Shown here: positions 25,726-34,812 of the stretch, piece after piece
Position numbering within the stretch: the stretch's first letter is position 1
How the letters are laid out: each line of letters starts with the position of its first letter
DNA from: Megaera_A sp965233855
GTDB lineage: Bacteria; Pseudomonadota; Alphaproteobacteria; Rickettsiales; Rickettsiaceae
DNA: 64,000 bases
Direction of reading: 5' to 3'
Assembly: GCA_965233855.1 (NCBI GenBank)
Contig: OZ247586.1
Span: 682,001-746,000 of the forward strand
Made by a program: the position numbers and the translations under genes
Notes under the pieces: generated by a model
What the model was told of the DNA's origin: nothing
Databases searched by the model: none
What the model saw: the letters and a program-made list of their open reading frames with translations, nothing else

Positions 25726-26957
25726 TATAAAACTCTACACTTGATCTGACAGAGCGCTACTTATCATACAGCATAATTACTGTCAGATAAGTTCTGAGTA
25801 TCATGTGTCTGACACTCATTCACGTAGCTAGGAATATTCTTATCCAAAGCAATATGTTTTGAATCAAGAAAGGTTTGCATAGGTGTTTTTCCATAACAAT
25901 GCTTTCCTGAATGTGTTCTTTGAGTATTGTACTTATTAATCCATAAATCAACATCAATTTGTAACTCTTCTACAGAGCCGTATATTCTTTTGCGAAATGC
26001 TATATCATAAAACTCTTGTTTCATAGTTCTATGGAACCTCTAGCAAATACCGTTAGTTTGCGGACTACGAACCTTTGTTTTTGTGTGATCAATATTCTCA
26101 ATTCCTAAATAAAGTTGATAGGCATGATGCTCAGGTTTACCACAATATTCAGTACCGCGATCAGTGAGTATACGAAACATGCTAAGGCCTTGTTCTGTAT
26201 AAAATGGCAGCACTCTATCATTTAGTATATCAGCTGCAGTAATAGCTGATTTCTCAGTATAAAGTTTTACTTGCGCCACTTTAGAATATGTATCAACAAA
26301 AGTTTGTTGGTAAATTTTTCCAACCCCCTTCATATTACCTACATAGTAAGTATCTTGTGAACCAAGATACCCAGGATGCTCAGTCTCGATTTCACCGTGA
26401 GCTACTTTGCTAGCTTTAGCCCGCTCAAGAGCTGCTAGCTGTTCTTCAGTTAATATCATACCATCTTGCGCTGATTTAGCTTCTAAGGCTTTTAGACGCT
26501 TACGCATTGTCTCTAAATCATTACGCAACCAAATAGAACGAACTCCACTACTTGATATTAAAACACCTTGTTGCTTCAGCTCATTACTAGCTCGTAATTG
26601 CCCTAAAGCAGGGTTTGAAATAGCAAGATCTATGACGGCTTGTTCTACATCAGAAGGTACTCTGTTTTTCATGATAGGTTTCTTGCGGCTGATTTCCTGT
26701 AGAGCAGCTTCCCCACCATTTTCATATAATTCTTTAAAACGATAAAAGGTATCCCTTGAATATCCCATAACGTTACACGCTTGACTTACATTACCAAGCT
26801 GTTTCGCTAATTCTAAAAGTCCTAATTTGGGTTTGATGATTTTTTCTAATTGACTCATTTTTAATCTCTTGTTTGAGTGGTTAAATGCAATATATTCAAC
26901 TACTAAATATATTACTCTCTTTTTACCACTCTGTCAGATTAAATTTGAAGCTTTACA
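25726..26957 (-). mobile_element. IS481-type element, copy B (1232 bp)
   Basis: Minus-strand copy of the element described at 11797. The left terminal base triplet reads TAT instead of TGT, so that end carries a point change. It interrupts an ankyrin-like gene, with fragments on both sides. Confidence 0.88.
25764..26858 (-). pseudogene. IS481-family transposase with amber at catalytic Glu (copy B)
   Basis: Same structure as copy A: 272 codons, TAG at 26040-26042 (minus strand) in place of the Glu of NGICERFH, then 86 further codons in the same frame. Protein sequence is identical to copy C (ISRKK, PALG) and differs at two residues from copy A. The coding part after the stop shows no extra lesions. 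Confidence 0.85.
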
Positions 26958-27602
26958 CTTTATAGCTTCAGAAGTTTTACCCACAGCAAATAACATTTTT
27001 GCTAATGCCCGATTAAGCTCTGGGTTTGTTGGATCTTCTATAATTTCCTCTTCTAGAGTTGCTATTCCTTTCTCTAACAAACCTCTTATTACTACATCTT
27101 CTACTTCGGGATCTGTTGAAAACAACAATTTTGTTATCTGTATTATGTCAAGCTGAGAAATAATCTTAATTGCGCACTCGCTATCAACCATATGAAGAGG
27201 GTTTTTGCCAGAATCATCTAGTTGAAAGAGCAATTTTGGCGCAGCTTTAAATACCGCATTAAATAACTCTACACCACCTTTTTTATTAATCAGAGAATAT
27301 TGTGCCACTACATGTAGAAAATTCTGACTGTTCTCAAATAAACTATCTTGTGATTTAGGAACTAATCTTAATATATTTGATAGTATAATTAACACTTCTT
27401 CTGATATCTCTGGTGTCTTTTTTACTTCACCTTTTTCGACACACCCTTCAATATCTTTACCATAAAATTCTATGAATTTCATAACAGTATCAGCCAATTC
27501 CTGTTTTAACGCTAGAGCCTTAATAGCAGCTTCTTCATTAAAACGAATAAAATCTAAAACCTTATTATCTAAAAATCTTGGATCTAGTTTATGCATAATT
27601 TT
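26958..27602 (-). pseudogene. Ankyrin-like gene, central part, cut by two IS elements
   Basis: From a Met at 27596 (MHKLDPRFLDNKVLDFIRFN) the frame encodes ~213 helical residues. These include ankyrin-like units (ENSQNFLHVVAQYSLINKKG, SGKNPLHMVDSECAIKIISQ) and a TPR-like stretch (PELNRALAKMLFAVGKTSEA), before hitting IS481 copy B at 26957. IS6 copy 5 abuts the other end six bases before the putative start, so promoter and any earlier codons are lost. The C-terminal piece is likely the fragment at 25552-25725. It resembles the 1047-aa protein in style. Confidence 0.6.
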
Positions 27603-28437
27603 GGTTCTGTCGCATGTGTTGTGAAAGTCAATCAAAGAGAATATACTGAAAATAAAAAAGGCTTTACATGAGATATGCTATTTCCCCTAAATTAACAAAA
27701 TATTTCAAAGGTTTTTGTTCCTCGCCGGAAATAATAATGCTGTTTGTTTATATGAAATGTAGATTTTCCTTGAGCTATCGAGATCTTGAGGAGCTAGCTC
27801 ATATCAGAGGCGCAGTAATAGATCATAGTACTCTACAAAGATGGATTAAAAGATTTGTTCCGTTGATAGATAAGCAAGTTAGAAAAAGAAAGAAAGCAGT
27901 TGGTTCAAGTTGGCGTATGGATGAAACCTATATCAAGCTGGATGGTCGCTGGATTTATCTCTATCGTGCTGTAGATTCTTTGGGTAATACTATAGAGTTT
28001 TTGCTGAGGAAGCGCAGGGATAAAGCGTCTGCTAAGGCGTTCTTCCGTAAAGCGTTTAAAAATAATGATATTCCTGATAAGGTGAATATTGATAAAAGCG
28101 GAAGTAATAAATCAGCTCTTAATAGTGCAAATGATAATCTATTAGAAAATGAGAAAATAGAGATTATTCAAAACAAATATTTCAATAATATTATGGAACA
28201 AGATCATAGATTTATTAAGAAGCGAACAAAGCCTATGCTGGGGTTTAAAAACTTCCAATCTGCAAAAATCACTATTACAGGAATAGAAAATATTAGAATG
28301 ATTCAGAAAGGCCAAATTATTGGAGCTGATTCTTACCTTTATGCTTTTGAGAATTTTCAAACCCTCATGGCTTCATAACGCCTGAAATCTGAGAATTATA
28401 ATTTTTAAGATTAGATGCTAACACATGCGACAGAACC
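27603..28437 (+). mobile_element. IS6-type element copy 5 (835 bp, intact)
   Basis: Complete plus-strand copy with 18-bp inverted repeats at both ends. It separates the ankyrin-like fragment from the intact gene at 28496. No target duplication is visible. Confidence 0.9.
27668..28378 (+). CDS. IS6-family DDE transposase (copy 5)
   Basis: A 236-aa transposase identical in sequence to copies 2 and 3, with the DDE triad intact. High identity among copies indicates a recent burst or ongoing gene conversion. Confidence 0.9.
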   Translation: MRYAISPKLTKYFKGFCSSPEIIMLFVYMKCRFSLSYRDLEELAHIRGAVIDHSTLQRWIKRFVPLIDKQVRKRKKAVGSSWRMDETYIKLDGRWIYLYRAVDSLGNTIEFLLRKRRDKASAKAFFRKAFKNNDIPDKVNIDKSGSNKSALNSANDNLLENEKIEIIQNKYFNNIMEQDHRFIKKRTKPMLGFKNFQSAKITITGIENIRMIQKGQIIGADSYLYAFENFQTLMAS

Positions 28438-28495
28438 ATATAATTCTATTATCAAGCTAGAAAAAAAATTATTTCTTAATCAAACGAATTTTTCT

Positions 28496-29797
28496 TTAAT
28501 TGAAATTTTCATCATATTCTTCAATAAAATTTTCAATTTCTTCTCTTTTTGGTTCTCTTTCTAATCTATTATAGTTTTGCCAAAATTTCTTTATATAAGA
28601 ATACAAATCTATATTATCTATATGAGCCTGCTTTGTTAATTTACCAAGGACTACATCATCATTTGGTAATATTAAAACCTGCGCTTCATTATTAACAAAC
28701 TGAAGCTGAGTTGAATCAAGTTCAATAGATTCTTTCTTTGCAGCTACTCCTTCATCATTTTTTACAAAATCTTCTTCTGTAATTTTAGGCAACTCAATCT
28801 TATTAGATTTTTTACCTTCAAAAGCTCTTGCAAATTTAGATATACTTGATTCTTCCTTTTTTGGAAGATCAGGTGTTAATGCATAATCAGGAGTTGGCAG
28901 TTGATCTTTTAAGTTTGAATCAGTCTTTGTTATAAGTTCTTGATTAGAGTCTGTTGGCAACTTAATTTGACTATCATCAATTGTATTACTCTCAGTTATA
29001 GGCACTGAAGAAGATTTAATTTCTACTTTTGTTTTTTCTTGTTTTACCGCTATTTCAGCTTTATTTATTTTATCTTTTTCACCATCTATAATTGGTAATT
29101 TTATTTCTTTAGAACCATCTGATTTTATATCCTCAAACCCACCTGGGATTTTCAAATCTTCAACTGAGTCTGAAACATTTTGTTTTATATCATCTTTCAT
29201 TTCATCAGTTTTGTCTGCAAAAACAGTTCTTACACTTTCAGATTGTGCTGAATCATCTATTTCCTTCAATTCTGACACACCTTGTTTTTTGATATCATCC
29301 TCTAAAAAACCTGTTGGTAATTTTAAAGCCTCATCTTCAGCAAAGCCTTTTGCTATAGATAAATCCTCTGAGTTCATTTTATCATTCATATTTACATCTT
29401 TATCTGAAAAAGATGTATTTTCACTTTGCACTTGATCAATTGTTTGCTTAATCACATTTTCTTCATTTGAAGGTTCAGTAGGAATAGAAGATGCATCGTC
29501 CATACTCTGTAACTCTTGATCAGGTAAAGATGCTGCCTCTATTGGGTCCTCACTTGCTGTTATTTTATCATCTTCGTTTGACTCTGTAATTTTTTCCTCT
29601 TGCTCACCAAATCCAAAAAAATTCTTAATTTTTTGCCATAATGAAATTTCTGACTCTGAGCTTCCTTCTACGACTTCTATAACAGAGTTAGCAGGTAACG
29701 CTGGTAAATCTGTAGCAGAATTTGCATAGGAATTAACAGTAAATAACAATACTATAGAAATAAAAAGTAATAATTTTTGACTCATTTTCCTGCTCAC
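28496..29797 (-). CDS. Secreted acidic repeat-containing protein
   Basis: A 433-aa protein with a clear Sec signal peptide (KLLLFISIVLLFTVNSYANS, cleavage near residue 26). The mature part is strongly acidic and low in hydrophobic content, so largely disordered. A short motif recurs: LPTGFLEDD, KIPGGFEDI, IKLPI, IKLPTD, IELPKI. The last ~60 residues (LTKQAHIDNIDLYSYIKKFW ... FIEEYDENF) look folded. No known family is recognised. It lies 17 nt downstream of popZ and is probably transcribed with tolC-popZ, suggesting an envelope or periplasmic role. The start at 29797 (MSRKMSQK) and an internal Met five codons in are both possible. Confidence 0.7.
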   Translation of the reverse strand: MSRKMSQKLLLFISIVLLFTVNSYANSATDLPALPANSVIEVVEGSSESEISLWQKIKNFFGFGEQEEKITESNEDDKITASEDPIEAASLPDQELQSMDDASSIPTEPSNEENVIKQTIDQVQSENTSFSDKDVNMNDKMNSEDLSIAKGFAEDEALKLPTGFLEDDIKKQGVSELKEIDDSAQSESVRTVFADKTDEMKDDIKQNVSDSVEDLKIPGGFEDIKSDGSKEIKLPIIDGEKDKINKAEIAVKQEKTKVEIKSSSVPITESNTIDDSQIKLPTDSNQELITKTDSNLKDQLPTPDYALTPDLPKKEESSISKFARAFEGKKSNKIELPKITEEDFVKNDEGVAAKKESIELDSTQLQFVNNEAQVLILPNDDVVLGKLTKQAHIDNIDLYSYIKKFWQNYNRLEREPKREEIENFIEEYDENFN

Positions 29798-29814
29798 TTT
29801 AATTAAAGCCTAAC

Positions 29815-30252
29815 TTATGATTTTGGCACGATTCTTTTAATTTCTTCAGAAACGATTCGTTCAACTATTCTTGGCAAATTATTATCTAACCAATCTTTGA
29901 TCAATGGACGCATAATCTGATTTACTGTATCATCCAAATAATCTCCTTTCTCTTCTTTAATTTCGTTATTTGCAACAGATTTAGCATATCTTTTAAACTC
30001 TGTTTCCGCTTGTTGTTGAGCGTCACTAGAAAGTAGTATACTTGCTCCATCTGCTGAATCTTTAGTAATAGAACTAGAATCCGCCACACTAGTTAACTCC
30101 AAGACAGCTTCATCAATTTTTTCATCTTCAATAGCCTGGTTTGGCTCTTCATTAACTGGATTATGATTTTCAATAATACCTCGAATTGAGCTCAAAATAT
30201 CCTCAAGCTTATTATCATTTTCATCATCATCATTATCAGCTTGTCTTGTCAC
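29815..30252 (-). CDS. popZ: PopZ / DUF2497-type polar organizing protein
   Basis: A 145-aa acidic protein with the two conserved ends of the alphaproteobacterial PopZ family. The N-terminal helix is KLEDILSSIRGIIENH. The C-terminal oligomerisation helices are VNQIMRPLIKDWLDNNLPRI, then VERIVSEEIKRIVPKS. The linker between them is disordered and Asp/Glu-rich. PopZ self-assembles at cell poles and anchors chromosome-partition and signalling proteins. The gene starts 3 nt after tolC ends, a pairing often seen in Alphaproteobacteria. Family placement is firm; polar function is known from relatives such as Caulobacter. Confidence 0.85.
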   Translation of the reverse strand: MTRQADNDDDENDNKLEDILSSIRGIIENHNPVNEEPNQAIEDEKIDEAVLELTSVADSSSITKDSADGASILLSSDAQQQAETEFKRYAKSVANNEIKEEKGDYLDDTVNQIMRPLIKDWLDNNLPRIVERIVSEEIKRIVPKS

Positions 30253-30254
30253 TA

Positions 30255-31616
30255 TTAGAATCCTACAATTTTCAACTTAACTTTTTTAAACTCAGATTCA
30301 GGACTGAAATAATCTACTTTTAGCTTCATACTTTTTGCAGTCAACTCTCCAAGCAAAGATTTTATTTCATATGCTGAAACTATAAGAAGTTTTCTTGCTT
30401 CAACTTGATTTTCTCTGGCTTTATTAAGTCTTTCTTCAGTTCTAAGCACATCAACAATTGTTTTTGAACCAAGCATTTCTTCTTGAATCATCCCCTCATA
30501 AGCAACTTCAGCAGCTTTCACAGCTTCTCCCGTTGCTTTAATCCTAAGTTTTGCTGCGTCCAATTGTGCCCAATTAGCTTTTGCTCTTGCTTTAATTTGC
30601 TTAATTATACTATCATGGTTAATCGCAGCTTTTTTGGTTTGATATTTAGCGCGTCTTATATCCGAATATTCAACTCCACCTCTCTGCAAAATTGGTACAG
30701 TAACTGACAATGTCGAAGTGGTGCTTCTATTATTTAAATTAGTATTATTTAATTGTTGCGGGTTGTAATATGTGCGCCCATTTTGTACACGAAAACTAAC
30801 TTTAGGTAATAATGTTCCTTTTCTAGAGCATTCAGAAGCCTTGCTAGACATAGTACTATGCATTGCACTATTGATATTTGGATTAACTTCTAGAACCCTT
30901 TTTATCAAATTATCTAATGAAACTGGCAAGTTTTTTGGAACTGATGGCAACTTCACGTCAATAGCTGCAACACCAAACACTCTTTCAAAATTTGCTTTTG
31001 ATGATTCAAAATTAGCATAAGCTAATGCTTGAGCAGCTTCTGCAGTTGCCAAACCTTCTCTAGCACTTGCAACTTCAGTTTCAGTAGATTCACCTAACTT
31101 AAATTTTTCCTTCATCGCTTCAAGCTGAGTTTTATTCGACCTTACACTCACTTTAGAAATCGCATATTTTTCTTTAGTTTCAACTGTATTTAAATAAATA
31201 TTTATCTCCTCTAAAAAACTTTCTTGTTCTCTTGCATAATACGCTCCTCTTGAAGCTCTAAATGCAGATTGAGCAGCTTTTAAACCAGAGACTGATGACC
31301 AGCCATCAAAAATTGGTTGCTCCAATGTAATTGACTGAGTGTAACGCAAACTATCAGAAGATACTCTATCAGGGTTTGCCCCAAGGCTACTTCTATTAAC
31401 TACCTTACCATCCGTTGAATCAAAATTAGCGAATATTCTTGGCATAAATTCCGATAGAGCTTGAGGGAAAGCTTCAATTTCATTTAGAAAATCAGTTCTA
31501 ATTGTCTTAAATTTCTCATCATAGCTATACCCACTTGTCAGCGCTTGATCTAAAGTCATTGCAGACGCACTAGATGTGCTTAACACTAATAACGAAGTTA
31601 GTAATATTTTATGCAT
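30255..31616 (-). CDS. tolC: TolC-family outer membrane efflux/secretion channel
   Basis: A 453-aa protein with a signal peptide (ILLTSLLVLSTSSASA). Two homologous OEP halves are visible: long coiled helices alternate with strands, for example EQPIFDGWSSVSGLKAAQSA near 95-115, and VPILQRGGVEYSDIRRAKYQ, its second-half counterpart, near 305. It forms the trimeric outer-membrane tunnel for type I secretion or RND/ABC efflux. It heads the operon tolC-popZ-secreted acidic protein. Length is normal for the family. Confidence 0.92.
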   Translation of the reverse strand: MHKILLTSLLVLSTSSASAMTLDQALTSGYSYDEKFKTIRTDFLNEIEAFPQALSEFMPRIFANFDSTDGKVVNRSSLGANPDRVSSDSLRYTQSITLEQPIFDGWSSVSGLKAAQSAFRASRGAYYAREQESFLEEINIYLNTVETKEKYAISKVSVRSNKTQLEAMKEKFKLGESTETEVASAREGLATAEAAQALAYANFESSKANFERVFGVAAIDVKLPSVPKNLPVSLDNLIKRVLEVNPNINSAMHSTMSSKASECSRKGTLLPKVSFRVQNGRTYYNPQQLNNTNLNNRSTTSTLSVTVPILQRGGVEYSDIRRAKYQTKKAAINHDSIIKQIKARAKANWAQLDAAKLRIKATGEAVKAAEVAYEGMIQEEMLGSKTIVDVLRTEERLNKARENQVEARKLLIVSAYEIKSLLGELTAKSMKLKVDYFSPESEFKKVKLKIVGF

Positions 31617-31830
31617 ATTTGTAGCCCCTACTCTATAATAATATTAATTTGTTATACTATGTGATGTAAAATGATTAGTACATGACATGATACAATTATT
31701 ATACTTATCTTTAATACAACTGTGTCGATACAAGCACGCAAATCTTAAAAAAGCAATAATAATACATATTGCTTTATATAAATTAATATATTAGAGTTAT
31801 ATTTATAAACTACAAATCACGCGGGGAAGC

Positions 31831-33156
31831 ATGACCAAAGCTCAAGAACAAAATCCAGATTTAGCTAGAGAAGAGTTAATCAAACTAATTAAGAAAAACT
31901 CAACAAATATTATTCCCCTTTTGAAACAAGATATCAATTCATTACCACTATTTGCATTACATCAATTATATGAAATTAGCGGTCTTGAAGCCCATGCAAA
32001 AGAAATGTGCAAAAGCTATGCAAGTGACCTTAGTAAATATGCAATTATAGCATTTGAAACGCTGCAAACAGGCCTGAAAGAATTAAATTTATCTGATGAT
32101 GACAAAAAAGTAGTAAATAATATATATAAACAAACTATATTAGTAGCAGTTACAAAAGCTTCTAAAAAGCTACTTGATCCATTAAAAGAAGGAAAAGGCT
32201 ACCTATACAATAAAATTTTATCAGAGCAAACAGTTGATATTCTTGATAGCATTCTCGAATTTAAAAAGTCAATAGATCAATACTTTCCAGGTCTTTCTGA
32301 TAAAATTATTGCCGCTGCAATTCCAGCTATTACGGCATTAGTGTCTACTTACGCACCACCAGTTGGCCTAGCACTAAAAACAACAGGGATCTTGGACAAA
32401 GCAGCAGAGTATATTAAAACAGACAAGCTTGAAGAAACTATAGAAAAAATGCGCTCTGATCTTGGTATATTAGAAGAAGATAAACAGCTCGCTAAAGCTC
32501 AAAAATTAGGCACAGAACTTGTAAAACTATCCGAATCCGTAGGAATATCCGCAACTTCACTACAAAAAGCTGGGATAACGCTTAAAAATATTGAAGAAGT
32601 TTCAAAAGAAGTTTCAAAACATAAAGAGGCAGCAGAATTTTTACAAGAAGTCTGCAAATACACTGAAAAACACGTACCAGACTCTATATCCCAAATAGAA
32701 GAATTATTTGAAGGTATTAAACAAGCTGCTATTAAAGATCTGCAATCAAAAGGCGCCCCTGAAGCATTGATAGTTGAATTTGAAAAAGTATATGAAGAAG
32801 CGGCAATACTCGCAGAACTTAAAATGGAAGAAAGCCTTAAATCCAACGCTTCAGCATTCGATAAAATAACAGCAATACAGCAAGCTGCAGATATTATGGA
32901 TAAATCTCAAGATAAAGTAACAAAGACATTATCTCAAAAATATCCTGACAACAAAGAAGCAATTTCTGCTGCTGTAAATATAGTTAATAAGGAAGTCAAA
33001 AAAGAAATCAGGGGTGATTTGAAAGAACTTGCCTCAAAGATGACTAAAGGCACGACAGCCAAAACTTTAGCAAAGAAGTGTCTAGGTGCTGGATTAGCAA
33101 GCAAAATTACAATAAAAAGAACTCAGTCGAAAGAACAGCAACAAATTCGTTCGTAA
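31831..33156 (+). CDS. Hypothetical helical protein
   Basis: A 441-aa almost entirely alpha-helical protein with no signal peptide. A weakly hydrophobic stretch occurs near residues 155-190 (IAAAIPAITALVSTYAPPVG). Long amphipathic helices follow, and the C-terminus is basic (KITIKRTQSKEQQQIRS). ATG 31831 is preceded by GGGGAAG. A hairpin (AAGCAATA/TATTGCTT, 31751-31774) lies in its leader. It is divergent from tolC and convergent with cysQ, with only 3 nt between stop codons. I do not recognise a family. A basic unstructured tail would be compatible with a secretion signal, but that is a guess. Confidence 0.65.
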   Translation: MTKAQEQNPDLAREELIKLIKKNSTNIIPLLKQDINSLPLFALHQLYEISGLEAHAKEMCKSYASDLSKYAIIAFETLQTGLKELNLSDDDKKVVNNIYKQTILVAVTKASKKLLDPLKEGKGYLYNKILSEQTVDILDSILEFKKSIDQYFPGLSDKIIAAAIPAITALVSTYAPPVGLALKTTGILDKAAEYIKTDKLEETIEKMRSDLGILEEDKQLAKAQKLGTELVKLSESVGISATSLQKAGITLKNIEEVSKEVSKHKEAAEFLQEVCKYTEKHVPDSISQIEELFEGIKQAAIKDLQSKGAPEALIVEFEKVYEEAAILAELKMEESLKSNASAFDKITAIQQAADIMDKSQDKVTKTLSQKYPDNKEAISAAVNIVNKEVKKEIRGDLKELASKMTKGTTAKTLAKKCLGAGLASKITIKRTQSKEQQQIRS

Positions 33157-33159
33157 ACC

Positions 33160-33927
33160 TTATGTGTAAGTCTTCCATTTTTTGCTTGTTGCTATAAATT
33201 GCGGGTTTTCAAATCCATCTTTAGCATAGAGAAGTGATTTACCATCTAATGTCTCAATTTTACCTCCAGCAGCACAAATTAAGGCATGCCCCGCTGCTAT
33301 ATCCCACTCCATTGTTGGACCAAATTTAGGGTATACGTCACCTGCACCTTCAGCGATCATACATAATTTAACCGAGCTTGGCACAGCAACAATTTCCGAA
33401 AAATTATTTGTTTCTATATATCTTGCAGTTTTTTCATTAAAACTTCTAGAACTAACAACAGCGACAAAGCCATCTTGATCATGGACGTTATTTTCAACTA
33501 GATTACCACCCACTTCAACACAAAATTGCTTATCCTCATTCGTAAAGTACAAACGATCAATTGTAGGCTGATATACAAAACCAAATTCAGCGTTTTCATT
33601 ATCAACAATAGCCATATTAACAGTAAAACTATCCTTATTACTTATATAACTCCTAGTACCATCTATTGGATCAATCAACCAAAAAGATTTATTACTATCG
33701 ATTGCAACCGGCTCACGTTCTTCACATATAACCGGAATATCTGGAGTCAATTTAACTAAATGATTATAAATAAAAGAACTTATTGCTTTATCAGCATTCG
33801 TAACTGGAGAATTATCTTCTTTTCTTTCTACAATCAAGCCAGCTTCTCGATAATCCAAAGCTATTTTACCTGCTTCAATAATTACATTCTTTAATTCCTT
33901 TACAAGCTGCTTATCCATTTTATTCAT
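33160..33927 (-). CDS. cysQ: 3'(2'),5'-bisphosphate nucleotidase, CysQ-type
   Basis: A 255-aa enzyme of the inositol monophosphatase superfamily. Metal-binding motifs are intact: EER in VICEEREP near residue 66, FWLIDPIDGTRSYI near 86-99, and MEWDIAAGHALICAAGG near 203-219. CysQ hydrolyses PAP to AMP, relieving inhibition of sulfur and RNA metabolism. SPVTNADKAIS is the CysQ-type N-terminal motif. The start codon abuts the stop of folD, giving the operon murA-folD-cysQ. Broader inositol-phosphatase activity is possible. Confidence 0.88.
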   Translation of the reverse strand: MNKMDKQLVKELKNVIIEAGKIALDYREAGLIVERKEDNSPVTNADKAISSFIYNHLVKLTPDIPVICEEREPVAIDSNKSFWLIDPIDGTRSYISNKDSFTVNMAIVDNENAEFGFVYQPTIDRLYFTNEDKQFCVEVGGNLVENNVHDQDGFVAVVSSRSFNEKTARYIETNNFSEIVAVPSSVKLCMIAEGAGDVYPKFGPTMEWDIAAGHALICAAGGKIETLDGKSLLYAKDGFENPQFIATSKKWKTYT

Positions 33928-34803
33928 TTATAGTTTATCTAAACCAACTTTAGCAGCATATGTATTAACTAGTAAATAAGCTACTGTCATTGGGCCTACA
34001 CCTCCAGGAACAGGTGTTATATATTTCACGTTTTCTTTTACTTCCTTAAAATCAACATCACCAACCAATTCACATTTATCTTCAGATATAACTCTATTTA
34101 TACCAACATCAATCACTATAGCACTTTTATTAAAATAGTCTTTTGTTAAAAAACGTGGATTTCCTACAGCTGAAATAACTATATCTGCTCGTTTTGTAAT
34201 TTCTTGTAAATTCACAGTTTTAGAATGGCATATAGTTACGCTACAATCTTCCTTTAATAATAGAGCAGCAAGAGGCCTACCCACAATATTGGATCTACCA
34301 ATTACAACAATGTTTTTACCAGAAAGATCAGGAGAACAGGACTTTATCAACTCTAAACAGCCCCTAGCAGTGCAAGGAACAAAGCCATTCTCATATGGAG
34401 AAAATAATAAACCAACATTTATTGGATGAAAACCATCAACATCTTTACCAGGATTAATTGAATTGATAATTTTGGATTTACTTATAATATTTGGCAAAGG
34501 AAGTTGAACTATAATACCAGATACTTCTTTATCTTCATTTAAATATTGAATCTGTTGTAAAATCTGTTTTTCAGTAATATTTTTATCAAATTCATGCAAG
34601 CTTGTTTCTATACCAACTCGTGCAGCAGCTTTTATCTTATTCTGAACATATATTGAACTAGATGGATCATTACCAACTAAAATTATAGCGAGTTTAGCGG
34701 CTTTCGCCCCATCAAGTCTATCTTTATCAATCTTAACTTTTAAATCAATAAGAATTGAATCAGCTATCTTCTTTCCATCAATAATAATTGCTTCTTTAAT
34801 CAC
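33928..34803 (-). CDS. folD: Methylenetetrahydrofolate dehydrogenase/cyclohydrolase
   Basis: A 291-aa bifunctional enzyme interconverting methylene-THF and 10-formyl-THF with NADP. Conserved signatures are visible: YVQNKIKAAARVGI with the catalytic-type Lys near 55, QLPLP and GKDVDGFHPINVG in the substrate loop, VVIGRSNIVGRPLAALLL for NADP binding near 166-184, and the C-terminal PVPGGVGPMTVAYLL. Length is standard. It lies 9 nt after murA and directly abuts cysQ. Confidence 0.95.
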   Translation of the reverse strand: MIKEAIIIDGKKIADSILIDLKVKIDKDRLDGAKAAKLAIILVGNDPSSSIYVQNKIKAAARVGIETSLHEFDKNITEKQILQQIQYLNEDKEVSGIIVQLPLPNIISKSKIINSINPGKDVDGFHPINVGLLFSPYENGFVPCTARGCLELIKSCSPDLSGKNIVVIGRSNIVGRPLAALLLKEDCSVTICHSKTVNLQEITKRADIVISAVGNPRFLTKDYFNKSAIVIDVGINRVISEDKCELVGDVDFKEVKENVKYITPVPGGVGPMTVAYLLVNTYAAKVGLDKL

Positions 34804-34812
34804 ACTGCTCTC

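Noticed and set aside
11045..28437. 8-bp target-site duplications around the IS6-type copies
   Set aside because: I compared the bases adjoining both ends of each intact copy and found no matching 8-mers.
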